A program made the translations under genes and the position numbers. A stretch of DNA of 14,418 nt from an uncultured Muribaculaceae bacterium. Lineage in GTDB: Bacteria; Bacteroidota; Bacteroidia; Bacteroidales; Muribaculaceae. The stretch lies in the NCBI GenBank assembly GCA_910576935.1, contig CAJTKG010000051.1, positions 1 to 14,418 on the forward strand, written 5' to 3'. Below, piece after piece: positions 1 through 6,538 of the stretch (position 1 is the first letter of the stretch; each line of letters opens with the position of its first letter). Below the pieces are notes generated by a model. That model was not told the origin of the DNA, ran no database searches, and saw only the letters and a list, made by a program, of their open reading frames with translations.

Positions 1-104
1 AAAATAGATCCCCCTCCACGACCACGATAGCGGCAGACATCCCCGCGCGTCTAAACCGACCAAACCGATGTCAGACGCACATTGACATCGTTGTTACAAA
101 AAAA
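1..104 (+). repeat. Left copy of terminal inverted repeat
   Basis: These bases are the reverse complement of 14315-14418. The outer 77 bases match exactly; the only differences I find are at position 78 (c here, t in the partner) and position 94 (t here, g in the partner), so 102 of 104 match. Similarity stops after a run of seven A at 98-104. Inside lies an 8-bp hairpin, cgatgtca (66-73) and tgacatcg (83-90), around a 9-base loop. No transposase is present in the window. The repeat probably continues beyond the window edge. It could be the end of an insertion sequence, an interspersed genomic repeat, or a site bounding an invertible segment; the sequence alone does not decide. Confidence 0.95.
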
Positions 105-210
105 TGAATCCACAGCGCATGGTGCGACGGCTTTAGTCGTCGTCAAGCCAATACATTAGTAGCTGTTGCGATAACTTCAGTTCTTGTTTCTTTGGAATTA
201 GCCGACAAAG

Positions 211-244
211 AGCGAGGGCGCGGACTTGCGTCCACACCCTCGCT
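211..244 (-). terminator. Terminator of the vor operon
   Basis: A 15-bp stem (arms 211-225 and 230-244) with a four-base loop lies 20 bases beyond the stop of the last vor gene. Read on the minus strand the loop is GCAA, a GNRA tetraloop, and the two non-Watson-Crick positions become U.G wobbles; on the plus strand they would be C.A mismatches. The hairpin is therefore built for leftward transcription. The following tract (CTTTGTC) is only weakly U-rich, so termination may be incomplete or factor-assisted. Confidence 0.75.
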
Positions 245-264
245 GTAAAGTCTTATTGTTGCAC

Positions 265-798
265 TCATACGAGCGCCATGCCTCGGTTTATGGCCTCTTC
301 ATTGAGGGGTATGAGGTGGTGGTGGCGTTCGGGTAGGGTTTTCTTCAGGCCTTTGATGACGGCTTCGACCGAGACGATAGGACGTCGTTTTAGCAGGGCG
401 CCAAGAAGAATCATATTATATGTCTTGGCGTTGTTCATCTCTATGGCCGCCGTCATGGCGTCAATTTCAACGATGGTGATATCGCTGCGCGAGGGCAGGC
501 GGTGTATGCTCGACGGGTCATAGATGAGTGTGCCTCCGGCTTTGACTTTGTTCTCGAATTTGTCGAGACTCTGTTGGTTGAGCAGTACGGCAGTATCATA
601 TGAGTCAAGCACGGGCGAACTTATAGAGCTGTCGCTGACGATGACGGTGACATTGGCTGTGCCGCCGCGTTGTTCAGGACCGTAGCTTGGCATCCATGTC
701 ACTTCGAGCCCGCTCATGAGGCCGGCGTAGGCGAGAATCTTACCCATCGAGAGGACTCCTTGTCCGCCGAATCCGGCTATCAGTATTTCTTCTTTCAT
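265..798 (-). CDS. 2-oxoacid:ferredoxin oxidoreductase, gamma subunit
   Basis: A 177-residue cytoplasmic protein of the POR gamma-domain family (Pfam 01558 type), the usual length for a stand-alone gamma subunit. The N-terminal GFGGQGV loop (residues 9-15) and the later SYGPEQRGG segment (about 38-46) are hallmarks of the family. In PFOR/VOR/KOR enzymes this subunit packs against alpha and beta and helps shape the CoA/substrate site; it carries no iron-sulfur cysteines here. It is the last gene of a four-gene operon and starts two bases after the beta stop codon, so translation is probably coupled. Family membership is very secure. The exact substrate (branched-chain 2-oxoacid versus 2-oxoglutarate) is inferred from the alpha subunit and operon shape. 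Confidence 0.93.
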   Translation of the reverse strand: MKEEILIAGFGGQGVLSMGKILAYAGLMSGLEVTWMPSYGPEQRGGTANVTVIVSDSSISSPVLDSYDTAVLLNQQSLDKFENKVKAGGTLIYDPSSIHRLPSRSDITIVEIDAMTAAIEMNNAKTYNMILLGALLKRRPIVSVEAVIKGLKKTLPERHHHLIPLNEEAINRGMALV

Positions 799-800
799 GA

Positions 801-1565
801 CTAATCTATATTTTTAAGGTCGCCCAGCGGGTATTTTTCAAACATATGTTCGGCCATCCATTTATTGGATTGATCGGGAGTCAGTTTCCATCCCGAGTTG
901 CAGGTCGATACGATTTCGACAACCGATGTCCCTTTTTTTGCGGCGGCGTTGGCAAAGGCCTTTTTGAGGGCACTTTTTGCTTTTCTGACAGCCGCGGGTG
1001 TGTGTACGGCCTGGCGGGTGACATAGCATGTGCCGTCGAGAGTGGCAAGTATGTCTGACATTTTAATCGGGTAGCCGTTTAGAGCGGCTGTCCGCCCGTA
1101 AGGGGTAGTGGCTGTCTTTTGGCCGAGCAGGGTTGTCGGGGCCATCTGTCCGCCGGTCATGCCGTAGATGGCGTTGTTGATGAAGACGATGACGATATTT
1201 TCGCCGCGGTTGGCCGCGTGGATAGTCTCGGCTGTGCCAATGGCGGCGAGGTCGCCGTCACCCTGGTATGTGAAGACAACGTTGTCGGGATTGAGACGGC
1301 TGATCGCTGTTGCTACGGCGGGAGCGCGTCCGTGGGCTGCTTCAACCCAGTCGACGTCGATATAGTTGTAGGCGAAGACGGCGCATCCGACGGGGGCGAC
1401 GCCGACAGCGCGGTCGGCGAGATCCATCTCGTCGAGTATTTCGGCAATGAGCCGGTGGACGACACCGTGGCTGCACCCCGGACAGTAGTGGGTTATGTTG
1501 TCGGTCAACAGCCGGGGCCGCTCGTAGACGACTGTGCCGGCCTTTATGATATCTTCTTTTTTCAT
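801..1565 (-). CDS. 2-oxoacid:ferredoxin oxidoreductase, beta (TPP-binding) subunit
   Basis: A 254-residue protein carrying the thiamine-pyrophosphate binding domain of the oxidoreductase. The N-terminal HYCPGCSHG segment (cysteines 28 and 31) is typical of beta subunits of this class. The TPP/Mg motif begins with GDGD (102-105) and ends with the NNAIYGMTGGQ segment (130-140). With alpha it forms the active site where the 2-oxoacid is decarboxylated and electrons pass to the iron-sulfur subunit. Its ATG overlaps the alpha stop codon as ATGA (1562-1565), a classic translational coupling arrangement that fits a fixed subunit ratio. Length and motifs are normal. VOR and KOR beta subunits are hard to tell apart by eye, so substrate assignment is less certain than family. 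Confidence 0.94.
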   Translation of the reverse strand: MKKEDIIKAGTVVYERPRLLTDNITHYCPGCSHGVVHRLIAEILDEMDLADRAVGVAPVGCAVFAYNYIDVDWVEAAHGRAPAVATAISRLNPDNVVFTYQGDGDLAAIGTAETIHAANRGENIVIVFINNAIYGMTGGQMAPTTLLGQKTATTPYGRTAALNGYPIKMSDILATLDGTCYVTRQAVHTPAAVRKAKSALKKAFANAAAKKGTSVVEIVSTCNSGWKLTPDQSNKWMAEHMFEKYPLGDLKNID

Positions 1566-2647
1566 TTTTCCCTGAAGTTTTGATTAAACGCTGTGATGAC
1601 TTCGGTGGGATTGGGGACGATGCCGCCCATGCGGCCGAAGTGGCATACCGGTACCCGGCATTCGGCGGCGAGACGCACGTCTTCGATCATCTGGCCGGCG
1701 TTGAGTTCGACGACGAGTATGCCTTTTACCTGATGTGACAGCCCGGCGATGCGTTCTGTCGGGAAAGGCCAGAGGGTTATAGGGCGCAGAAGACCGACCT
1801 TGATGCCGGCTTCACGGGCTTCCTCGATGGCTTTGAGGCAGATGCGGGCTACAGAGCCGAAGGCGACGATGAGATATTCGGCGTCGTCGGTGTGATATTC
1901 TTTATATCTCACTTCGTTGCGGGCGATGAGGTCGTAGGTCTGTTGGAAGCGTATGTTGTTTTCTTCCATCTTGTGTGACTCCAGCTCGAGCGATGTGACA
2001 ACGTTGCGATGGTCGCGGCCGTGGCGTCCGGTGGTGGCCCAGGGACACTGGCGGGCAATCTCTTCGTCTGTGCGGCGCGGTCTGTATGGCGGCAGAACGA
2101 CTTTCTCCATCATCTGTCCGACGATACCGTCGGCGAGTATCATAGCCGGATTGCGGTATTTAAACGCAAGGTCGAAGCCGAGGGCGACGAAATCTGCCAT
2201 TTCCTGAACCGTGGCGGGAGCGAGGACAATCAGATGATAGTCGCCGTGGCCGCCGCCTTTTGTGGCCTGAAAATAGTCGGCCTGCGACGGCTGTATTGTG
2301 CCGAGGCCCGGACCGCCGCGCATTACGTTGATTATCAATGCCGGCAACTCGGATGCCGCGATGTATGATATACCTTCCTGCTTGAGGCTGACGCCGGGAC
2401 TCGACGATGATGTCATGACTGCTTTGCCCGATGCCGCGCCGCCGTAGACCATATTGATGGCTGCTACCTCGCTTTCGGCCTGAAGCACGACCATACCGGT
2501 CGTTTCCCAGGGCATTTCAGCCTCGAGGGTCTCGAGAATCTCAGACTGGGGAGTTATGGGATATCCGAAGTAGCCGTCGACGCCGTAGCGGATGGCGGCG
2601 TGGGCGATGGCTTCGTTGCCCTTCATCAATCTTACTTCTTCTTCCAT
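1562..2647 (-). CDS. vorB: 2-oxoacid:ferredoxin oxidoreductase, alpha subunit (VorB-like)
   Basis: A 361-residue protein with the two domains of a PFOR-type alpha subunit: the pyrimidine-binding domain, about residues 10-200, with GYPITPQSE (28-36), QAESE (56-60) and TSSSSPGVSL (79-88); and a C-terminal domain, about 245-350. The short, unfused form of about 360 residues, encoded beside separate ferredoxin, beta and gamma genes, matches the group usually annotated as 3-methyl-2-oxobutanoate (2-ketoisovalerate) dehydrogenase VorB. Bacteroidota 2-oxoglutarate enzymes more often have a longer gamma-alpha fusion. The inferred reaction is 2-oxoacid + CoA + oxidised ferredoxin to acyl-CoA + CO2 + reduced ferredoxin, used in branched-chain amino acid breakdown or, run in reverse, synthesis. 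It begins 24 bases after the ferredoxin stop. KorA is the main alternative. Confidence 0.88.
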   Translation of the reverse strand: MEEEVRLMKGNEAIAHAAIRYGVDGYFGYPITPQSEILETLEAEMPWETTGMVVLQAESEVAAINMVYGGAASGKAVMTSSSSPGVSLKQEGISYIAASELPALIINVMRGGPGLGTIQPSQADYFQATKGGGHGDYHLIVLAPATVQEMADFVALGFDLAFKYRNPAMILADGIVGQMMEKVVLPPYRPRRTDEEIARQCPWATTGRHGRDHRNVVTSLELESHKMEENNIRFQQTYDLIARNEVRYKEYHTDDAEYLIVAFGSVARICLKAIEEAREAGIKVGLLRPITLWPFPTERIAGLSHQVKGILVVELNAGQMIEDVRLAAECRVPVCHFGRMGGIVPNPTEVITAFNQNFREK

Positions 2648-2671
2648 TATGGTTGGGATTATAGAATTGTT

Positions 2672-2908
2672 TTATTGTTTGTCGCAGACGATGCGGTATA
2701 CCGTGAAACAGCCGTCAGGACAGACGGTAGCACACGAAGCACAGCCTATACAGGCCTCGGGGTTTTTGTCGTAGGCGTAGTGATAGCCGCGGTCGTTGAC
2801 TTCTTTGGGCTGTAGTTCGAGCACGTCGACCGGACATGCCACAACGCAGAGGTCACAACCTTTGCAGCGGTTGATGTCTATAACGACGGCTCCTTTGATT
2901 TTTGCCAT
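2672..2908 (-). CDS. 2-oxoacid:ferredoxin oxidoreductase, 4Fe-4S delta subunit
   Basis: A 78-residue ferredoxin-like protein with two complete 4Fe-4S motifs: cysteines 15, 18, 21 and 25 (CKGCDLCVVACP) and cysteines 53, 56, 59 and 63 (ending CP). These clusters would carry electrons from the TPP site on beta to soluble ferredoxin. It is the first gene of the operon, the usual D-A-B-C order for VOR/KOR-type enzymes, and follows a candidate Bacteroidota promoter at 2944-2975. Taken alone it could be any 2[4Fe-4S] ferredoxin; its position directly before alpha, beta and gamma is what makes it the delta subunit. Confidence 0.9.
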   Translation of the reverse strand: MAKIKGAVVIDINRCKGCDLCVVACPVDVLELQPKEVNDRGYHYAYDKNPEACIGCASCATVCPDGCFTVYRIVCDKQ

Positions 2909-2943
2909 AGTAGGTGCTATTAATATTTCGTTTTCCGATAAAG

Positions 2944-2975
2944 CAAAATTAATGAAAAAATGCTAAGTTTTGAAA
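2944..2975 (-). promoter_or_regulatory. Candidate promoter of the vor operon
   Basis: Read on the minus strand, 2951-2944 is TAATTTTG, a full match to the Bacteroidota -7 element TAnnTTTG. Twenty bases upstream, 2975-2972 is TTTC, three of four bases of the -33 TTTG. Initiation would fall near 2937, giving a leader of about 30 bases before the ferredoxin ATG. Predicted from consensus only. Confidence 0.6.
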
Positions 2976-2977
2976 CT

Positions 2978-2992
2978 TTAACAATATGTTAA
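2978..2992. promoter_or_regulatory. 15-base palindrome, possible operator of vor
   Basis: The sequence ttaaca-ata-tgttaa is a perfect inverted repeat of 6-bp arms around three bases. It ends two bases upstream of the proposed -33 element of the vor promoter, where an activator or repressor dimer could bind. No regulator gene lies nearby, and in AT-rich intergenic DNA a palindrome this size can arise by chance. Confidence 0.35.
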
Positions 2993-3031
2993 CCTTTGGC
3001 ACATGCGCTGACCTAATGTGCAGTCTCTTTT

Positions 3032-4864
3032 TCACCGTGCCACCGACTGCATCTCGACAAGATGCCTATAGTAGCCGTCGCGGGCTATGAGCTCGTCGTG
3101 GGTGCCGCTCTCGACGATGCGTCCTTCGTTCATGACGCAGATCATCGAGGCGTTGCGTATCGTCGATAGCCGGTGGGCGATGACGATGGTGGTGCGGTCT
3201 TTCATCAGACGGTCGAGAGCCTGTTGGACAAGGTGTTCGCTCTCGCTGTCAAGTGCCGATGTGGCTTCGTCGAGAATAAGGATGGGCGGATTTTTGAGTA
3301 TGGCGCGCGCTATCGAGAGGCGTTGGCGCTGTCCGCCCGACAGACGGCAACCGCGGTCGCCGATCATAGTGTCGTAGCCGTTTTCAGATGCCACGATAAA
3401 TTCGTGAGCGTTGGCGATCTTGGCGGCGGCGATGACGTCTTCGGTCGTGGCATTGTCGACGCCGAAGGTGATGTTGTTGTAGAAGGTGTCATTGAAGAGT
3501 ATGGCCTCCTGGTTGACATTGCCCATCAGTTGTCGCAGATCGTGTACTTTGAAGCGGCGTATATCCTCACCGTCGATTTCGACGCTGCCGCTGTCGGTGT
3601 CGTAGAAGCGCGGCAGCAGGTCGGCGAGGGTCGATTTTCCTGAACCCGACTGGCCGACAAGCGCCACGGTCGAGCCTGCGGGAATGGTGAGACTGACGTT
3701 GTGGATGACCTCGTTTGTGCCGTAGCTGAACGAGACGTTGCGGTATTCGATAGATTTTTTCAGTGTTGGCGCAGGCATCGGTTCGGCCGGATCTTTGATG
3801 GGGTTGTCGGTCGAGAGTATCTTGTCGATGCGCTCCATCGAGGCGAGACCTTTTTGAATTGAGTAAGCGGCCTTGGACAGGTCTTTGGCCGGATTGATGA
3901 TGTTGTAGAAGGTTATCATATAGTAGATAAACGACGCGGCGCTCATCTGTGTGTGGCCCGACAGGATGAGGCTGCCGCCGAACCACAGCACCAGCGATAT
4001 GGCTATCGTGCCGAGAAATTCGCTCATGGGGTGGGCGAGGGCCTGTCGGCGGGCGACGCTGTTTGACAGACGGCGGAAGACTTCGTTCTCGCGATGGAAG
4101 CGGGTGATGACTTTGTCTTCGGCGTTGAAAGCCTTGATTATCCTCAGACCGCCGAGGGTCTCCTCAATGTTTGACATCAGTACACCCCATTGATTCTGAC
4201 CGGCGAGCGACTTCTGTTTGAGCCGTTTGCCGACGCGCCCCATGACATATCCGGCCACAGGCAGCAGTATGAAGACAAAGATTGTCAGCTGCCACGATAT
4301 CACAAGCATCATAGAGATGCACGCTATTATCATTACAGGATTCTTGAACATCATGTCGAGCGAGGACATGACCGACGACTCAATCTCGGCGACGTCGCCG
4401 CTCATACGCGCCATCACGTCGCCTTTACGCTCGGCGGTGAAAAACGATATGGGCAGAGCCGTGATCTTGTCGTAGACATAGTTGCGCAGGTCGCGCACGA
4501 TGCCCGAGCGCAGCGGCACCATGAAATATGAGCTGAGATATGATGTGCCGGTCTTGAGGCCTGTCATGATTATCAGCATCAGGGCGAGTATGGCGAGTGT
4601 CCATTCAGGTCCGACCGAGGCGATGGATTCCTGAGTGTAATAGTAGAAATTGTTGACGATGACGTCTTTGATGTTTGCACTGCCAGGTGCCATATATACA
4701 TATGTGGCTTCCTTTACTTTGAAAAGCATCTCGAGTATGGGAATGACCAGAGCGAAGGAGAAAAGGGTCAGCAGTGCCGAGAGTATGTTGAAGATGATGT
4801 TGAGCGCGAGATACTTCTTATAGGGAGGTACGAAACGTCTCAATACTTTGAAAAAATCGTTCAT
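3032..4864 (-). CDS. MsbA-like ABC exporter half-transporter
   Basis: A 610-residue type I (type IV fold) ABC exporter: a six-helix membrane domain (helices about 18-45, 87-112, 170-190, 190-212, 283-303 and 308-328) followed by a nucleotide-binding domain (about 370-605). The ATPase motifs are all intact: Walker A GQSGSGKST (404-412), Q-loop Gln452, signature LSGGQ (508-512), Walker B ILILDE (528-533, catalytic Glu533) and H-loop His564. It should work as an inner-membrane homodimer moving lipids, lipid-linked precursors or drugs outward; MsbA (lipid A flippase) is the closest well-known relative, but substrates of such proteins in Bacteroidota cannot be read from sequence. It starts 30 bases after the dipeptidase stop and is probably the last gene of the helicase operon. 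I see no clear hairpin terminator in 2909-3031. Confidence 0.92.
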   Translation of the reverse strand: MNDFFKVLRRFVPPYKKYLALNIIFNILSALLTLFSFALVIPILEMLFKVKEATYVYMAPGSANIKDVIVNNFYYYTQESIASVGPEWTLAILALMLIIMTGLKTGTSYLSSYFMVPLRSGIVRDLRNYVYDKITALPISFFTAERKGDVMARMSGDVAEIESSVMSSLDMMFKNPVMIIACISMMLVISWQLTIFVFILLPVAGYVMGRVGKRLKQKSLAGQNQWGVLMSNIEETLGGLRIIKAFNAEDKVITRFHRENEVFRRLSNSVARRQALAHPMSEFLGTIAISLVLWFGGSLILSGHTQMSAASFIYYMITFYNIINPAKDLSKAAYSIQKGLASMERIDKILSTDNPIKDPAEPMPAPTLKKSIEYRNVSFSYGTNEVIHNVSLTIPAGSTVALVGQSGSGKSTLADLLPRFYDTDSGSVEIDGEDIRRFKVHDLRQLMGNVNQEAILFNDTFYNNITFGVDNATTEDVIAAAKIANAHEFIVASENGYDTMIGDRGCRLSGGQRQRLSIARAILKNPPILILDEATSALDSESEHLVQQALDRLMKDRTTIVIAHRLSTIRNASMICVMNEGRIVESGTHDELIARDGYYRHLVEMQSVAR

Positions 4865-4894
4865 CTGCGATTCGGATTACGGTGATAGCGGAGA

Positions 4895-6538
4895 TTACTT
4901 TGAGGGTTCGTTGACTTTGAGGCGGGGGCCGGCGTCGTCGACTATGGAGCGGAAGTAGCGTTCGTTGTAGCCGCCGAACACGGGCTGGACGGGCATCCCT
5001 TCGGGAGTGCGGGCGAAGCCGCCGGCGTCTTCTTTCTTGATATTCCCGTCGAGATATTTGACAAGGAGATAGTCGCCGAGATTCTTGTAATCGGCCGTAG
5101 CCTTGGCGGTCCAGAAGTTCGTTACTTCGGCCAGACGGTTCTGTGCGGTGTTGTAGTCGAGTCGGGCGATTTCGGCAGCCGCATCGGTGACGGCGGCTCC
5201 GATGCCGTCTTCAAGACCGCTCTGCACCCGGCGTATGTCGCCGATCATCTGTGAGTAACGGTTATAAGCCTGATTGGCGACGTAGTTGTTGGTCCAGAAC
5301 ATGGCGTCCCACGAGATAGTATACATGTCGCCGTTGCCGTGGGCGAGCTGACGCGGGGCTTCAGGTGTCGAGTTGAAGACGGGCACATAGACACATGTGT
5401 TGGCGTCGTCGACGCCAAACCAGAGTATGCCGCGCATGGCGTCGTGACGCCTGTCGTTGATCGATGCCACGAATGAGAAGCCTGTCTGCTGGGTGGCGAT
5501 TGCGCGCTCGTGGGTATAATCGATCGAGTCGACGGTGAATGTCATCGGCCGCCAGCGATAGGGCACATCGAACGGGCCTGCGCCGATGTCTTTGGTCATG
5601 TCGAGGGGTGTGCCTTCAAAGTGGTCGCGCATCATCCATTTGAGGTCGGTGTCGGTGAGCTTCCCGGCAGGTTTGACCCATATGGGTATAGGCTCGCCCT
5701 CGGCTTTCATGATCCAGGGCAGATAGTCGTCGACACCGCCTGAGGTGAAGCGGTTGAAGTAGCTCCACACACGGGCGTCGCAACCGCGGACTGCGCCGAA
5801 GTCGGTGACGGCATATGCGCGCGAGAAGCTGAAATCGCTGTCTTTGCCGTTGAAGTATCCTTTAGAGCGGGCAAAGCTGATGACGTCGGGCGAGTATAGC
5901 GTCTCAGGGTCGTCGAGCGGGAATTGATGGATGCGGGCGTGGTTGGCATGGCCCGAGATGTAACCGTCGGGCACGCGGCGTGCGACCCAGACAGCACCTT
6001 TGTCGTCAGCACCTTTGCCGATGAGTTCCATGATCCAGACTTCGTCGGCGTCGGCGATAGAGAATGATTCGCCCTCTGATGCATAGCCGTAGTCGCGGAC
6101 AAGACCCGTCATGACGTCGATGGCCTCGCGGGCTGTGCGGGCGCGTTCGAGAGTGATATAGATGAGCGAGCCGTAGTCGATGAGTCCCGAGCCGGCAAGT
6201 TCGTGGCGGCCGCCCCAGGTGCTTTCGGCGATGGTTAGGCCGTGTTCGTTCATGTTGCCGATGGTGGCGTATGTATGGGCGATTTCGGGGATTTCGCCGA
6301 GGAGACGTCCCGAGTCCCAGTCGATGACCCGGCGCATTGAACCGGGTGCGTGATCGGCTGCGGGAGTATTATATAGTTCGCCGTATAGGGTATGGCTGTC
6401 GGCTGCGTAGGTTATCATGGCGCTGCCGTCGGCAGTGGCGCCGGGGGTGGCGATCAGGCTTGTGCAGGCGTCGGCTCGGGCCGGGATAAGGGCTATACCC
6501 AGAGCCATAAGTGAGAGTCGTTGTGTAAGTGTATTCAT
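4895..6538 (-). CDS. Secreted C69-family dipeptidase
   Basis: A 547-residue peptidase of family C69 (PepD type, N-terminal nucleophile hydrolase fold). The N-terminus is a signal peptide (hydrophobic residues 8-20) ending Ala-Asp-Ala just before Cys25-Thr-Ser. Cleavage there would expose Cys25 as the N-terminal catalytic nucleophile, as expected in this family. ADAC is not a good lipobox, so I read it as periplasmic and soluble and not as a lipoprotein. The catalytic domain runs from residue 25 to roughly 430; the segments GNMNEHGLTIAEST and DADEVWIMELIGKG are family features. It probably hydrolyses dipeptides from dietary or cell-wall peptides. Its ATG overlaps the helicase stop as ATGA (6535-6538), so the two are translationally coupled although no functional link is obvious. 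Confidence 0.92.
   Translation of the reverse strand: MNTLTQRLSLMALGIALIPARADACTSLIATPGATADGSAMITYAADSHTLYGELYNTPAADHAPGSMRRVIDWDSGRLLGEIPEIAHTYATIGNMNEHGLTIAESTWGGRHELAGSGLIDYGSLIYITLERARTAREAIDVMTGLVRDYGYASEGESFSIADADEVWIMELIGKGADDKGAVWVARRVPDGYISGHANHARIHQFPLDDPETLYSPDVISFARSKGYFNGKDSDFSFSRAYAVTDFGAVRGCDARVWSYFNRFTSGGVDDYLPWIMKAEGEPIPIWVKPAGKLTDTDLKWMMRDHFEGTPLDMTKDIGAGPFDVPYRWRPMTFTVDSIDYTHERAIATQQTGFSFVASINDRRHDAMRGILWFGVDDANTCVYVPVFNSTPEAPRQLAHGNGDMYTISWDAMFWTNNYVANQAYNRYSQMIGDIRRVQSGLEDGIGAAVTDAAAEIARLDYNTAQNRLAEVTNFWTAKATADYKNLGDYLLVKYLDGNIKKEDAGGFARTPEGMPVQPVFGGYNERYFRSIVDDAGPRLKVNEPSK

Noticed and set aside
3..107. Open frame entering from the left edge and ending in TGA at 105-107, just past the repeat boundary
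   Set aside because: Only 34 codons, no recognisable protein, and the frame does not stop at the same place in the other copy. It could be the end of a gene outside the window, but this cannot be supported here.
1119..1583. 154-codon plus-strand open frame opposite the beta subunit gene
   Set aside because: A GC-driven shadow of a clearly real gene with catalytic motifs on the minus strand; the translation is low-complexity and matches no family.
3567..3986. 139-codon open frame in another frame inside the ABC transporter gene
   Set aside because: Same-strand shadow rich in Arg, His, Gln and Pro, typical of out-of-frame reading; the transporter frame is intact with all motifs.
4895..6538. 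C69 protein as a lipoprotein with Cys25 lipidated
   Set aside because: The residues before Cys25 are Ala-Asp-Ala, a poor lipobox, and Cys25-Thr-Ser fits the exposed catalytic cysteine of C69 peptidases.
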